The notes under the pieces: generated by a model
What the model was told of the DNA's origin: nothing
Seen by the model: the letters and a program-made list of their open reading frames with translations, nothing else
Databases searched by the model: none
DNA from: Oxyruncus cristatus
Taxonomy: Eukaryota > Chordata > Aves > Passeriformes > Cotingidae
Assembly: GCA_013399855.1 (NCBI GenBank)
Contig: VXAY01003155.1
Location: 812,557-876,556, forward strand
Length of the DNA stretch: 64,000 nucleotides
Direction: 5' to 3'
Translations under genes and position numbers: made by a program
Shown: positions 14,111 through 24,865 of the stretch, one piece after another
Numbering within the stretch: position 1 is the first letter of the stretch
Layout: each line of letters begins with the position of its first letter

Positions 14111-17100
14111 CCATTAGCACCTATTTGGGTGATGCTCCCTCAAAAGTCCTGTGGAATAAACAAGAGGAAAGAGAAAAGCTAGCAGAACTGACTCTGAAGC
14201 CTTCACAGGAGTTAGGTTCATTGCCAGAGGGAATGAAAATGTTTCTATCGAGGAGTATGGTTATTTCTTGATAGCCATCATGAGCTTTACTTACTCAGAT
14301 GCTTACTGTAAGGATTTCAAAGATACTACGCATAACAAGCTGAATATTCTAAACAAAATAAAACTGAATAATACAATGCATCAATACTGATTGATACTCT
14401 AGTCTCCTTTTGCATTGAACCATGCATTCCGAAATTAAACTACATGTATAAATAAGTCCATATTGACTGTGGAAGTCACTATGCCCATCAATGAGAAAAC
14501 GATTACGAGAAACTAAAACACAAATTTGACTCTTGATTTTGCAGAATTTCACAGTGGGTATTTAAGTCTCACTTTCGTAATACTAACTCTAACTTTTCAC
14601 AGATTAAATAGTATAATTTAGGCCAATTAAAATCAACACGGACTTCCTCAGTGTTTCTCTAATGTAAGCTCAGATCCATGCCTCTTCTAAAACTTGAGCT
14701 CTTCTCACATGTATGTCCTTTAGACTCAAATCCATGACCCACTGTGAGCTTTGAAAAACAGGAACAGCATGTGATGTGGTTTTAAGAAACTGAGCTCAGG
14801 TTATGTTGTAAAATTGCCTAATATTGTTCTACTGATAGTATCACTGGGCTAGGCTGGCCAAGGTTGTCTATACCTCCTTGTCCAAGTCCACTGCTGCATT
14901 CCCAAATTATTTTGCAATGGTGCCACGTCCTCAGCGTTAGGCGCATAAACCCCTCAAGTTGCAAAAGCTGCTTGATCTTTGAAGGAAGACAGGGTACAAA
15001 TTAGGACGAATTGTTGTATTACTGCCTAATCTCTCACAACTGTGCTGCTAAGGTTACTGTAAACATCTAATTTTGCTAGGCTCTGAGGTAAAAGGCATAT
15101 AGTATTAGGTTTCTGATTGTGGAACCAAGATACAGACATTCTTCCAATTTTTTATAGCTTAAAGCTATATGTATATAATCTTAAAGATTCTAGAACATGG
15201 ATGTTAGTTTTTTTGAAAGAAAATACATATTAAAATACTATTGCTAAAATAGTTGAACTAAAATTTCTGACTGAACTAAAATTTCTGACTGAACTAAAAA
15301 TAAATCAATATCTTTGCTAACTCCACATTACATGAGTAAATTTTCACTAATTCTCAGGTCAAAGTTACAGATTAGAGCAACAGATTAAGAAGATATACTA
15401 CCAATTTATTATAAGAATAACACCACCTATTCACTTAAAAATTAATGAAAAGTGATTGCAGACTGGTTTCTATAGCAATTACTTACAGTGTTTCTCCTCA
15501 CATTGAACAAAAATTGTGTGTAATTTCATGAAAGCAAAACAATTTGCATTAACAAATTACTTCAGTGCATTTCAAAGTTGTCTTCATGAAACAAAATATA
15601 CCCCAGCTGAGTACATATCAGACTGAATGCTAATGAAAGTTCAAAATCAGAACTATGTGGAAATTCATGGTAAATTGGTCAGGAGATTCAAATGTGAGGA
15701 AGCTTAGTATTGAACAACTAATTGCAACTGCAGTGAACCTAATTGATGCACATGACAATGCTTATAAACCTTCTCACTTGGCAATCAACGTCCTATTTTT
15801 GTTAGTTTCTCCTTGTTAATTGTTTCATATTTCCTTTTACCAGTTAGTTCTCACTCTAACTGAACCGTTCTAAGAGCAAAAAGTAAAAACATTGCTATTC
15901 CTCATGCGTGATTGCTTTTTTTTTTTTGACATGAATGCATAGTAACTACAAGTTTCTTCAAGCTGTTGTGGGATATTTATTTTTTAGTTGCCATGAGGTC
16001 ATACACTTGGAGTTCTTAGATGACAGAAACTCCTGGTGGAGTTTTGAACACATTTAGCTTTTGTAATTCTGCTTCAGGCAGTAGCAGAAGTTAAACAATC
16101 ACTGATTGACTTTTATTAACTGATGTGTAAGGCTGATAGGCTCAGGAATGCAACCTATAGACAGATTCTTGAACTACAGCCAGGACACGAATCTTAGAGA
16201 AATTCCAAAAATAGGAGATAATACCCTCCTTGCAAACTAATTTGTTTTTCCTTAGGTAATATTCTTTACTTTATAAGACTTTATTCTTTCTCTGCTTTAG
16301 GCATTTGATTTGAAATGTTCATCAATAATTCTGTGATTATTAAAAAAATAAATTCCCTATCACACACTTGGTAGCCTATGCTGTCTTACATGAAAATAAA
16401 AAAAATCTTTTTTCCAGTAAGGTAGCTGAAGAATTCAAGTTGAAATGTTAACTGATGTAAAATTAATGTAATGGTTTCTTTGGTATAAACTGGCTAGAAG
16501 TCCTGAGGAAGATGCTGCACAGTGAGACTCCTGATCTGTCCTTGGATTATCCCCTTGTTTCTGGGTAAACTGGAGCCAAGCCATACTTGGCATGCATTTC
16601 TTTCCTTAGTGATTAACTCCAGCTCAATAAAGGGAAGAGAGAAAGGTGCCAGAATTATGCCTATCTCTACCTGAACAGGTAGAAACACAGCCCTGGTATA
16701 AAAAACATTCTCCATCCTATGTTAGTTTTCACAGTTATTCCACATATTCTATCATCTCTCTTGATGGATCAGAGCTCTACAAGCCAATTCCTGATTGTAT
16801 AAACCATAAGTGATGTGAAATCAAAAATTTTGATGTTTGGATCTCAAATTTTTTGTTTTAAAAGTTTGTTCTGGATTTATTTATTACCTGGGGTTTATTT
16901 AATTACTAGAGCTGTAAGTCAAATCAATTTCTCCTATGAATATGTAGTTATCATTACATATTCTAGGGGAAAAATTATAATTAGTGATCTGGGTTTTATG
17001 TCTGTCTTTTATTTTTCATTCTTATGTCAAAAAACATCTGTTATACTGTTTGGTCCTGCAAGCTTTCTGTTTATGAGTCCTCAGACTTAAGCAGCAGTTC

Positions 17101-17475
17101 TTCAGTTTTAAGGGCTTATAGAGACAGCCTCAGGAGCTCTAAGTGCATTTACACATTTGACACCACACACATTAGTCAAATCCATGTCAATGAAAATGCT
17201 TAACATTCTTCTCAGAACCTTTTAATTTTTTAGCCTCCCTCTCGTTATCTCCCTTCTTGCTAACTGCCAAACAGGAATAATTTTTCCAGAGCCTTGAATA
17301 TCAAATCTAATACTCTGTTCTATATTACCTCTTATACCCTCCTTTAAGTGCTTACACAGGGATGAGCAGTACAAGGAGCAGTAGAGTTCACAATAGCATA
17401 TAAAAGATTGAATCTGCCAGCAATTGAGGTGCTGGCATAAATTGACTTTTCAGTAAAATTTTGGTTTTGCTTGTC
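14111..17475. other. AT-rich non-coding stretch
   Basis: No gene is supported. A short tandem repeat lies at 15255-15300 and is listed separately. A T run sits near 15917-15928. Open frames at 14349-14552, 16494-16715 and 16815-17090 show no recognisable domain. Confidence 0.45.
15255..15300 (+). repeat. 18-bp tandem repeat, 2.5 copies
   Basis: The unit GAACTAAAATTTCTGACT occurs at 15255-15272 and again at 15273-15290, followed by a partial GAACTAAAAA. The two full copies are identical, which suggests a recent slippage event. Confidence 0.9.
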
Positions 17476-17889
17476 CATTCATCTTCTACACTGCCAGTTT
17501 GTAGGAAGCAAATAGTCAGTAAGTATTTATCTAAAGAAAGCAAATTTTTGGTAGTTTTTCCAAATATCTGTGCCTCCAGAAGTCCCTAACTGCCCATAAG
17601 AACTAACTGTCTAGGATAGGCATTTTCTGTTCTATTGAAGGAGAAACCACCATGCTAAATATTTTCTTCACCATATACAGTAATGTATGAGTAATAACTC
17701 ATACATTTTACATGAGTAAGAAAAAGGACTTGTCTAGCTGGTTTCACTGCCACTCACCTTCCAGCATGGGTGACAGGTAGAACTTCCATTTGAAATTCAG
17801 GTAATAGTTTCATTTGTCTGTTCACGTAATACTAATGAACTTCCACTGAGTGTTTGCTTCCTACAAACTGGCAGTGTAGCAGATGAATG
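17476..17889. mobile_element. Foldback element with 37-bp inverted ends
   Basis: Positions 17476-17512 and 17853-17889 are inverted copies that match at 36 of 37 bases. Weaker similarity runs a few bases further inward. Near the centre lies a second hairpin with 11-bp arms and a 4-base AATA loop (17682-17707). The 414-bp length, terminal inverted repeats and lack of any open frame fit a non-autonomous DNA transposon (MITE) or a foldback element. I found no matching target-site duplication. A local inverted duplication is the alternative. Confidence 0.45.
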
Positions 17890-19272
17890 TGATTCCATCT
17901 TACCCAGTTCTCTACAGTAGAGAATAATCAATATTATACATAAAGAATCTACGGAAAATAAAGTGTTGCTTCAAAAACATACGCTAGTCAATTCATTATG
18001 GTATCCCTAGAAGGGTTGTTTAAGGAATGGAGTTGACTTTTCATTTTCAATACCATCTGTGAATGCATAGATATGAAGGCCTTCAAATTTGTAGGTATTT
18101 AAGCCTATACCTGTTTCAAAACCAAAATTTTAAACCAGATCAAACTTAATTGCTGGTATTTTTAACATTTTTTAACTCTTATTTGTCAAAAAAGGTGTCT
18201 AGTGTGACATACACTAGATCTCATATGATCTGAAATTTGATTGCACCAGTGAGTATTATGTTGGGAGTTCTCCATACAGCAGGGATCCTTCACATCCCCC
18301 AAATTATCTCTGAAACACACAGGTACAATTTATTCTAAAAATTTTTGTTTTGATTCAGGCAATAGTGTTATTTACTAAAGTGCACTGTATGAAAATCTTA
18401 TAGCATGCAGTGAAATCTTATAACATACAGTGAAAAATATGTATTGAGTTATTTTTTAATAATAGATCATACATAGTAATTACTACTGAAGAGTTTAATC
18501 AGTTTTAATAGGCATCTTTTAATTCTGCTGTCCTTTTGTGTTGATAAGGCTACAACTTCTGGCAATATTCTTCTATACTGTCACTAAAAACAGATCAATT
18601 ACAGCATATCCTTTTAACAAGTTTGAAATAAAATATGCTAAGGATATTAAAAATGTGCCAAGTATGTTACACCCACTGCCAGCTTCAGTAGTAGTAAATT
18701 ATCCTGTTTTGCAAGTCATTGCCTGTTCCTATTCACAGATTATGTGAATAAACTTCTATCTTTCATTCAAAACCTTCTATTTTTGAGCAAAATTTGGAGG
18801 AATTTATATTTTTAAGTGTTTGTTATTAGACACAGTAATGAAAGCAACTAAAAAAATCTAGCAGGCTTTATCCACCTACAGATTTTCCTTTCTTTACTGT
18901 TGGATAAGTCTGACATTTCAGCCTCTAGCTACAGTATATGTTTTTGTTGCTAACAGAACTTGTTTATTACAAGTAGTTGATTTAATATAACACTAGTTAG
19001 GAAATACATTCTGAAACATACAAATTGTGATTTGAATGGAGATGATGTGGGTAATGCAAAACAATGGAATGGCAAACCAATTTAGAAAAGGGTCCTTTAA
19101 GACAGGTTGTTTTATATAGTAAAGGGCACTTAAAATTCAGAGGCACAGACAGATAACATTTTCTCCCACTGGTCAAGTACTCAAATGCAATATAATCAGC
19201 AGTTTTCATAACACTTTTAATCTTCAGTACACTAACAAAATTGTATATGGTGATAAGTTAGCTTGCTCTTTT
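17890..19272. other. AT-rich non-coding stretch
   Basis: No gene, mobile element or array could be supported. It holds a short near-duplication around 18399-18434 (ATAGCATGCAGTGAAATCTT followed by a similar ATAACATACAGTGAAAAA-type run). The remainder is unremarkable unique sequence. Confidence 0.4.
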
Positions 19273-19953
19273 ACAGTGGGTAAAGCAGACATTGAGGAGG
19301 CTGGCCAGAGTTAATACATCACCAGTGCAGCTGGCTAATCTTGTTTCTTGTTGGATTACATTAGAAATACCAGCATTAGCTGATGAGGCTTGACCAGTTC
19401 TTGTGTTCTTGGTGGCATTCACCTGAATCTTCCACATTCTTTTTTATTTTCCTATTGCTTTCCTCTATGCCCTGTTTTTTTTTTACTGATGTGCAAAACT
19501 ATCAATGAAGTTGTATTTAGATGATGCTCTGGAGCCTACTGATGGCAGCTCTGGGAAATAGCCTTCTAGGGGATTGCTTTCACTCGGGAGACTTAATAAT
19601 AGCCATCCCAGTAAACAGCCTTCTTGGATGATGGTGACCATGGTACGTTAACTCTGAAACCTACTGATAGCAGCTGCAGGAGACAGCTTTCCAGTGGCTC
19701 ATAGGTGTTAAATCTGGAGCCTAATGACAATGGAAGCATCTTATGGATGGGGGTGTTTACCCTGAAGCATATTGACAAAAACTGCAAGAACCATTCCCTA
19801 TGCAGAACATTCAAAAAATGAGGGGGATAATTCTCATCACTACTAACAGCTTTTAAAAGCTTATGTTCTATGGTTCTCTCCTGGTGTGTTTATGGTAAAG
19901 GGATAATTCTTGAACCTACCGAGATGTTTCAAGACATCTGCTTTACCCACTGT
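19273..19953. mobile_element. Inverted-repeat-bounded unit, unclassified
   Basis: The 17-mer ACAGTGGGTAAAGCAGA at 19273-19289 occurs as an exact reverse complement at 19937-19953, bounding 681 bp. The right half carries diverged repeats of about 60 bp. Ends reading CAGTG recall hAT-type transposon termini, but the flanking 8 bases do not match as a target-site duplication and no transposase fragment is seen. It could be a non-autonomous DNA element or a chance or foldback pair. Confidence 0.3.
19528..19804 (+). repeat. Diverged tandem repeat, about 60-bp unit
   Basis: Units begin near 19528, 19584, 19653, 19713 and 19760, so spacing varies from 47 to 69 bp. Each opens with a form of TCTGGAGCCTACTGATGGCA and the better copies continue with a form of GGAAATAGCCTTC. 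More decayed copies may follow at about 19831 and 19901 (ATAATTCTTGAACCTACCGA). The minus strand is open across the array (19814-19593), so the encoded peptide repeats too, but nothing shows that it is translated. Confidence 0.5.
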
Positions 19954-20379
19954 GAGAATGTACCTGATGTGTTCATACTGATGGGACTTGGGGCTTCCCT
20001 AAACTGGAGAAATTGAGCTGGAGCAGACCCCATTTCCCCATGCCACATGTCCCAAGTGTCCCTGCACAGATGTCTCGGACTTGGGGGAACACTGAGGACT
20101 GGTGACAAGGACAAGAGTATCCTAGAAGCTGATGGCCTGGAGAGGGGAGTCCCCAGTCTTTATGCACAGATCTGACTTGGGACCTTCTTGCCCTGGGGTC
20201 ATCCCTGTCCCCTTTTGTGATGAGTCCCTGCTGTGCCCATGTCGTAGGTGTCAGTGCTGACAGGGATCATCCAGACCCAGATAAAGACTTTGCTGGAGTA
20301 TGTGTGACTGTGGTCATTGGGACACTTCCACCTGTGACAGCTGCAAGCAGATGGCTGTTATCTGCAGCTCTCCCTCTGG
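19954..20379. other. Start of GC-richer island, no gene seen
   Basis: Base composition rises sharply relative to the left flank. Open frames on the minus strand (20114-19929, 20167-19973) look like chance frames. No splice-bounded exon was recognised. It leads into the duplicated block at 20380. Confidence 0.4.
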
Positions 20380-20720
20380 TGCTTTGCCACTGACAAGCAA
20401 GTGGTGCAGGATCTGCTGGATGAGGTGGCCAGCAGTGCTGTCCACTGCCTGTGGACATAGGGCTGCCTCAGCCACAGCTCCACGGAGCACAGCATCGTCG
20501 AGCTCATCTGTGAGTGTGCGTGGGACACGGGAACATACAGGGGCATGGGGTGATATGCAGGACATGGTATCACATAGTGGGGGGCCACAGAAACGTGGGG
20601 CATTTGGGGCAGCCTGAGGCAGAACTGCATGTAGGCACCTCTGGAGTGGGGACATATCTTAGGCTCTGTTACATATCTGGGTACACACCCTTGTCTTGTG
20701 CATGATCCCCGCACATACAT
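20380..20720 (+). pseudogene. Gene fragment duplicated at 27430-27600 (-)
   Basis: This block aligns by eye with the reverse complement of about 27430-27600; both contain GTCCACTGC, CATCTGTGAGTG-type and TATATCTGGGTACA-type segments. One frame reads DKQVVQDLLDEVASSAVHC, then a TAG, then STEHSIVELICEC, and the inverted copy gives a related SSVIDLVCEC. An upstream CTGCAG (ends 20362) and ATCT|GTGAGTG (intron would start 20511) could be exon borders. The in-frame stop argues for a decayed exon. I do not recognise the parent gene. In the inverted copy the block directly follows ODF3-like exon 2 and its intron, so it probably travelled with an ODF3-like locus. Confidence 0.4.
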
Positions 20721-21129
20721 GGGGACACTCAGTGTGTCCTCACACACACAACAAAACTGAAGGACTACCCATGGCAGTTTGCAGGCACAACCCCTGTCCC
20801 CACACAGGGTCACTTCCATGTCATCAATCTCCATCTCCTCCAACCCTGGTAACACCCCTATTGCGCCCACTCCAGTGACGCTCTCAGTGTGTGCTGACAG
20901 CCCGTGTTGCCCCATCTCTTAACTGGGATTGAACGGTACCTGTGGGGGAAGGGACAGGCAGCACAGCAGGGGGGTTTATGCACTGAATGAAGTCATTGGC
21001 CTGTCTCACACAGTCAGGATAAGACAGCAATGAAAGAGCAGCTGTCTCAAACCATAAAAACTTGGGGACTGAAAACCTTAGGGGGTCACTAAACAAAGTG
21101 TGGGTAAATGGTTTGGGTCATTAGCAAAG
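20721..21129. other. Intergenic part of GC-richer island
   Basis: No gene is supported. A CA-rich short run (CACACACACAAC near 20741-20752) and GC-rich sequence are present. Overlapping open frames in several phases (for example 20358-20915 minus) reflect composition rather than a domain. Confidence 0.4.
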
Positions 21130-21440
21130 AGGCATGAAACCTGGGAGCATGAAAAGCTGGGGGGAGGGCAGTCACACTGTAGGTGTAAACACTTGCACAC
21201 TACCAACAAATGTTTTTGAGAAAGCACGCAGGATCACCCTTGAGGAGAAAAGACAACGCAGAAAGAACCGTGCCTTGCAGGATATACCATCTAAGGAGTC
21301 TTTCTGCTGTGCCTTCTGCAATCGGACTTGCCTATCTTGTATTGGCCTTTTTAGCCACCAACGCGCTTGCAACAAACGTGGGTAGAGCCCTTCCCAAATC
21401 TTCGTTCGCGAAGCTTAGCCATGATGATCACCAACAAATG
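21130..21440 (+). mobile_element. 3' end of an RTE-type LINE (truncated)
   Basis: The frame 21134-21385 ends with a basic stretch (EEKRQRRKNRA) followed by CAFCNRTC, then IGLFSHQRAC and a stop. This is a CX2CX12HX4C zinc finger of the kind found at the C terminus of RTE/BovB-like and related non-LTR retrotransposon polyproteins. The stop is followed by CTTCGTTCGCGAAGCTTAGC and a short GATGAT-like tail, as at such 3' ends. Reverse transcriptase and endonuclease are absent, so it is a 5'-truncated, dead copy. RTE-type elements are patchy in birds (AviRTE is known from a few lineages). Class assignment rests on motif recognition. Confidence 0.5.
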
Positions 21441-22021
21441 TAGAATAATGAAACTTATCCCTGTACAGCCCTTCCAGGTCACTTCATCTGTCTCTGGAGC
21501 ATCAACGTTGAAAAGTCTGGTGACCAGGAACTCCCAAAACAACATGAAGAAGTGGGCAGACACGGGGACAAAACTGCTTAAAGAGATCAGGAGCATCCGA
21601 GGAGTGATGCAGACACTGAAGTCCCTCAAATGGAAAAGCCAGAGCAACTGAGATGAAAGCTTTGCTCTCTCCTACCCCTCTAACAGTAAGATCATGGCCC
21701 AGATGTCTTGGAAAAACACCAAGAGATACAAAGGACAATCTGGGGACACTATCAACTCCCCAGCTCAGTTCAGGGGATCTCCCATTGAAAATGACTGCAG
21801 GCACAGCAGCGGTAGTTAAGGCTAACTCACAACGTTTATTCACCCGCAAGGAAGGCCATTCTTACATTGTTGGTTAAAGATGGGGTTGAGCCTCACCAGC
21901 AGCTAAGCCACGTTAGCAGTTTACTCACTCCTTTCTCTCCAGAGCTGGATGGAGGAGTGAATAGAAAGGTAAAAGCAAGAAAAGTGCAAAGTTTGAGATA
22001 AAGACTGCTTAACTCTCCCAG
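21441..22021. other. Region between RTE fragment and flank repeat
   Basis: An open frame runs through the RTE tail to 21651 (94 codons from 21367). Its C-terminal half (KKWADTGTKLLKEIRSIRG) is lysine-rich and not explained by the LINE. The minus strand reads GGTGAATAAACGTTGTG near 21827-21843, an AATAAA-type context that could belong to an LTR in reverse. I cannot identify either with confidence. Confidence 0.25.
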
Positions 22022-22360
22022 TCCTTGGGGAGGCTGTTTCTCCTTTCTGGCTAAGTGGTGATGCCAAAACAATTCTCCTCTGATTACTAGGAAAGGGGTG
22101 GGAGTTGGAGCAGGCAGTTCTCACAGACTCTTCGAGGCAGGAGCCTCTCCCAGCTTCACAATCAGCAGTTCATTCCAGACTCAGCCTGGTGACCAAATCC
22201 CTGTCCTCAGGCACCACTTGACTAGAAAGGGCTGTACTGGGTATATGTGCGTGGAGACACAAGCGGGTCTCTGTGTGGAGAATCTGGGGCTGCCCCGTGC
22301 TGGACTTGGCCAGTTCCACAGTGGAGGCCATATGGCTGCTGCCCAAACAGCTGAACAGCC
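22022..22360 (+). repeat. Direct repeat, left copy (upstream of ODF3-like gene)
   Basis: This stretch aligns by eye almost end to end with 25482-25828. Long near-identical runs include GCAGGAGCCTCTCCCAGCTC-type sequence and CACTTGACTAGAAAGGGCTG. Small indels separate the copies: about 20 bases extra here near 22190, and about 30 bases extra in the right copy. The pair flanks the whole ODF3-like gene. It may be the edge of a tandem duplication or an unclassified dispersed repeat. Confidence 0.75.
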
Positions 22361-22369
22361 ATTCTCAAC

Positions 22370-22893
22370 ATCACAATGGGCCTCACCCCATGATGCCTCT
22401 CATTGGGTGAGAGTGGCCTTTTGTGATGTCACCTAGTGATGGACATCACCGATGATGGATCCATCTAGCAATGGATTATGATGACACCGAAGACGTGGTG
22501 TCCCTCACTGGTTATATCAGGAAATCTCACCCAGCCAGTGAGATTTGCCCACTCCAGGCAAGCAAGTTTGTGAGCACACGTGTCTGAGACTATCCCGCTG
22601 CTGTGCAAACGCTGTGGTCCTAGGCTGCTGCGTGCCAGGCCAGCGAAAACTGCCTGTGGGCACAGCAGGGAGGTTTTTCTGCATTTTTGCTACAAACTTG
22701 CTACTCCCCCCATCCCTCCTCCTCTTTTATTTGCTGCTTGACTTTCCTACTTCTGCACTTCTTTACAGTTTTCTGTGATGTTAGTTTCACTTGTTTGCCC
22801 ATCTGGGCTACAGGAGAGCTCCACACCAGGGCCCTGTCAGGGAAGCCCCTCGGTAGCTCTTCGGTTTTTCCCATAGTTTTTGTAACCATCAAC
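22370..22893 (+). promoter_or_regulatory. Likely promoter and 5' leader of ODF3-like gene
   Basis: The region carries an inverted CCAAT box (ATTGG, 22402-22406) and a CRE-like TGATGTCA (22424-22431), a type of site bound by CREM in spermatid promoters. A possible acceptor TTTTTCCCATAG ends at 22875, 18 bases before the ATG, and it is conserved as TTCTTCCCGTAG in the inverted pseudogene copy, so a 5' non-coding exon probably exists. No convincing TATA box was found. The promoter role is inferred from position and motifs only. Confidence 0.35.
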
Positions 22894-24864
22894 ATGGATG
22901 GACCATGGGTGGGCACCTGGAGGCCTCATCCAAGACGTGGCCCCATTCTGGCAGAGTTCAGCACTCCGGGACCTAAGTACTGGATCCCTGGGACAACAGG
23001 TAAACCAACAATCATGGGGAGGTGGGGGGGAGGCACAGCACATCTGCTGCTTCCACTTAGAAACTGCCTTTCATTGTACGGTTGCAGGCGCGTGTCCTTT
23101 CACAGGCTTTTTTTCCCAGGTCACGCGTCTCACGATCCCACCAGAGACAAAGCCCCTGCATACACATTTAGAGGGTCCAAAGGTCCAGTCGCAGAAAGCT
23201 GCTCTCCAGGTCCTCGGTACTTCATCCATCCCTCCATCACCAAGATTGGGAAATATGTGCCTCCAGCAGCACACGTGACCGGACGTCCCAAAACCAAGTC
23301 TGAGGTCACCCCTGGACCCAGTGAGTACCATTTCTGCAGCCCTTCTTCCAGACCTTACTGTTGTCCTGTGCCACAAAACCACCTCTGAATGGGCTTCAGA
23401 GGGTTTCAGACAGGAAACAAACAAGGTTGAGCACCTTCTCCTGGCCTCTCCTCTTTGCCTTGCAGTTAGGTACCCAGCTTCACTGCTTTTCTCATCTTCT
23501 CCTCTCTCCCAGGTGACTATTCCACAGAAAAGGCTGACAAACATGTCTACTCTACTGCACCGGTACAGTCCATGGCCTCCCGGCGCAAGCTCACTGATGC
23601 TGTCCAAACACCAGGTATGGGAATTTGGGGAAACAGACACTCTTACTGCCTATGTGTCCTCCAGAGAACATCTGCTGGGCAACTTCTTCAACAGACCTAG
23701 TGAGAAGCCTGGGTGGCAGGATGCAGCACGCTCTTGACAAGCTTCTTGCTGTCCAGGAGCACCAACTTCTCCCATCTCACAGAAGAGCCAGCAGCTCTGG
23801 CTTTGAATGGTCAATGTATGCCATGTGCAACAAAAGCCAGAGGCACTGGGAGGACAGACAAGATACCCATCCTGCTCCTCACAGCTGGTTTGGTAGACTG
23901 ATTCTCTCCCACCTGGGCATTGCTACCTTTCACACAGGACACACCTGTACTCTCTTCCCACTACCTTTTCAGGTCCTGCCGCCTACACCCTTCCCAGGCT
24001 GCTGGGACCCCACACAGTCTACACCCATGCCAACCCGTGCTATTCCATGAGATGGAAGAGTATGTATAACAGCTGTTTTCAAGACCTGGCTAAGGTGAGC
24101 TGTGTTTCTCTCCTCTCTCTTGCAGCAACGAAAGCTCAGCTGCTCTTCTCAGGGCAGAAGGGCTCCAGCGCCTGCTGCAGCCCCATGTAACACACTCTTC
24201 CATGCACCTGCAGCAAAGCTTGAGAAGCCACAGGGCCCAGGGCTCTCTGCTGTTACCAGCAACACTGTCACCTACAGTCCCTCGTTTTCCAACCCTAACA
24301 GCTTTGGTGGGGCACAGCTCATCAGCACTAACAGCAATCTCCCTTCTCCTCTGGGAAATCTGTCTCTCTGTAGGAGAACAGGAAGTGCCTGCCTTCCCAA
24401 GGTTCCATGCCTTCCACACCACTTCTCTGTCCAGCCACCTAGAGCAGTGCAGCCCGCGTGGGGGCTCGGCAAAAATCAACGCTGTTTTTTGTACCCACCA
24501 ACCTCCCTGCTTCTCTTACAGACGCCAGGTCCTGCAGCATTTGCCAACGTGGAACTGGATGTCTACAAAAAGAGGGCTCCTAAGTACACAATGGGACTAA
24601 AAACTAAACTTGGTGACAAGAGCCTGCGTCCAGGGCCAGCAGACTACTGCGTGGGAAAGGTAAGGCAACATGTTCACAAATGTTATGCTGGACGGCCTTC
24701 ACTTGAGGACAAGTCTGGAGAACAAGGCACCACCGTCACACTTATTTCTTCCCACTTTCTGCTTCCAGGTGACGTTGGTCAAGCCCCGGGAACCTGCTTA
24801 TACTTTCGGACTTCGTCATTCCCTCTACAAAGCTGCTTTATTACCTCGGATGCCTCCTGAATAA
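22894..24864 (+). CDS. ODF3/CIMAP1-family SHIPPO-repeat protein, six exons, intact
   Basis: Outer dense fibre protein 3 (SHIPPO1, CIMAP1) family; members associate with sperm-tail fibres and ciliary microtubules. Exons: 22894-22999, 23120-23320, 23513-23614, 23973-24094, 24522-24659, 24769-24864. All introns are GT...AG, phases agree (1, 1, 1, 0, 0), and the sum is 765 bases, giving 254 residues, the usual family length. The start follows from the conserved opening WVGTWRPHPRRGPI (residues 5-18). Six PGP repeats: TPGPKY (24-29), SPGPRY (64-69), TPGPSDY (99-105), TPGPAAY (135-141), TPGPAAF (178-184), RPGPADY (213-219). The C-terminal AYTFGLRHS (233-241) is also a family signature. There are no membrane or signal segments. 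Direct repeats flank the gene, and broken relatives lie 2.4-3.4 kb downstream. Residues 37-52 look a little more like ODF3B, so the exact paralogue is open and no symbol is given. Confidence 0.88.
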
Positions 24865-24865
24865 A
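24860..24865 (+). terminator. Poly(A) signal overlapping the stop codon
   Basis: AATAAA at 24860-24865 contains the TAA stop (24862-24864) of the ODF3-like frame. A pyrimidine-rich stretch (CCTTTTCTGTTCACCCTCTG, starting 24882) lies at a suitable downstream distance. If used, the 3' untranslated region would be only a few tens of bases. No better signal was found close by. Confidence 0.55.

Noticed and set aside
20358..20915. 185-codon minus-strand frame
   Set aside because: It is antisense to the duplicated block and reflects its GC-rich composition; the sense strand carries the splice-like signals shared with the inverted copy.
22687..23388. 233-codon plus frame as a single-exon gene
   Set aside because: It reads through the leader, exon 1, intron 1 and exon 2 of the ODF3-like gene; the conserved parts match only the spliced exons.
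23071..23640. 189-codon minus-strand frame
   Set aside because: Antisense shadow of ODF3-like exons 2 and 3.
24102..24860. 252-codon plus frame as an independent gene
   Set aside because: It covers intron 4 and the last two ODF3-like exons; similarity to the family starts only after the acceptors at 24521 and 24768.
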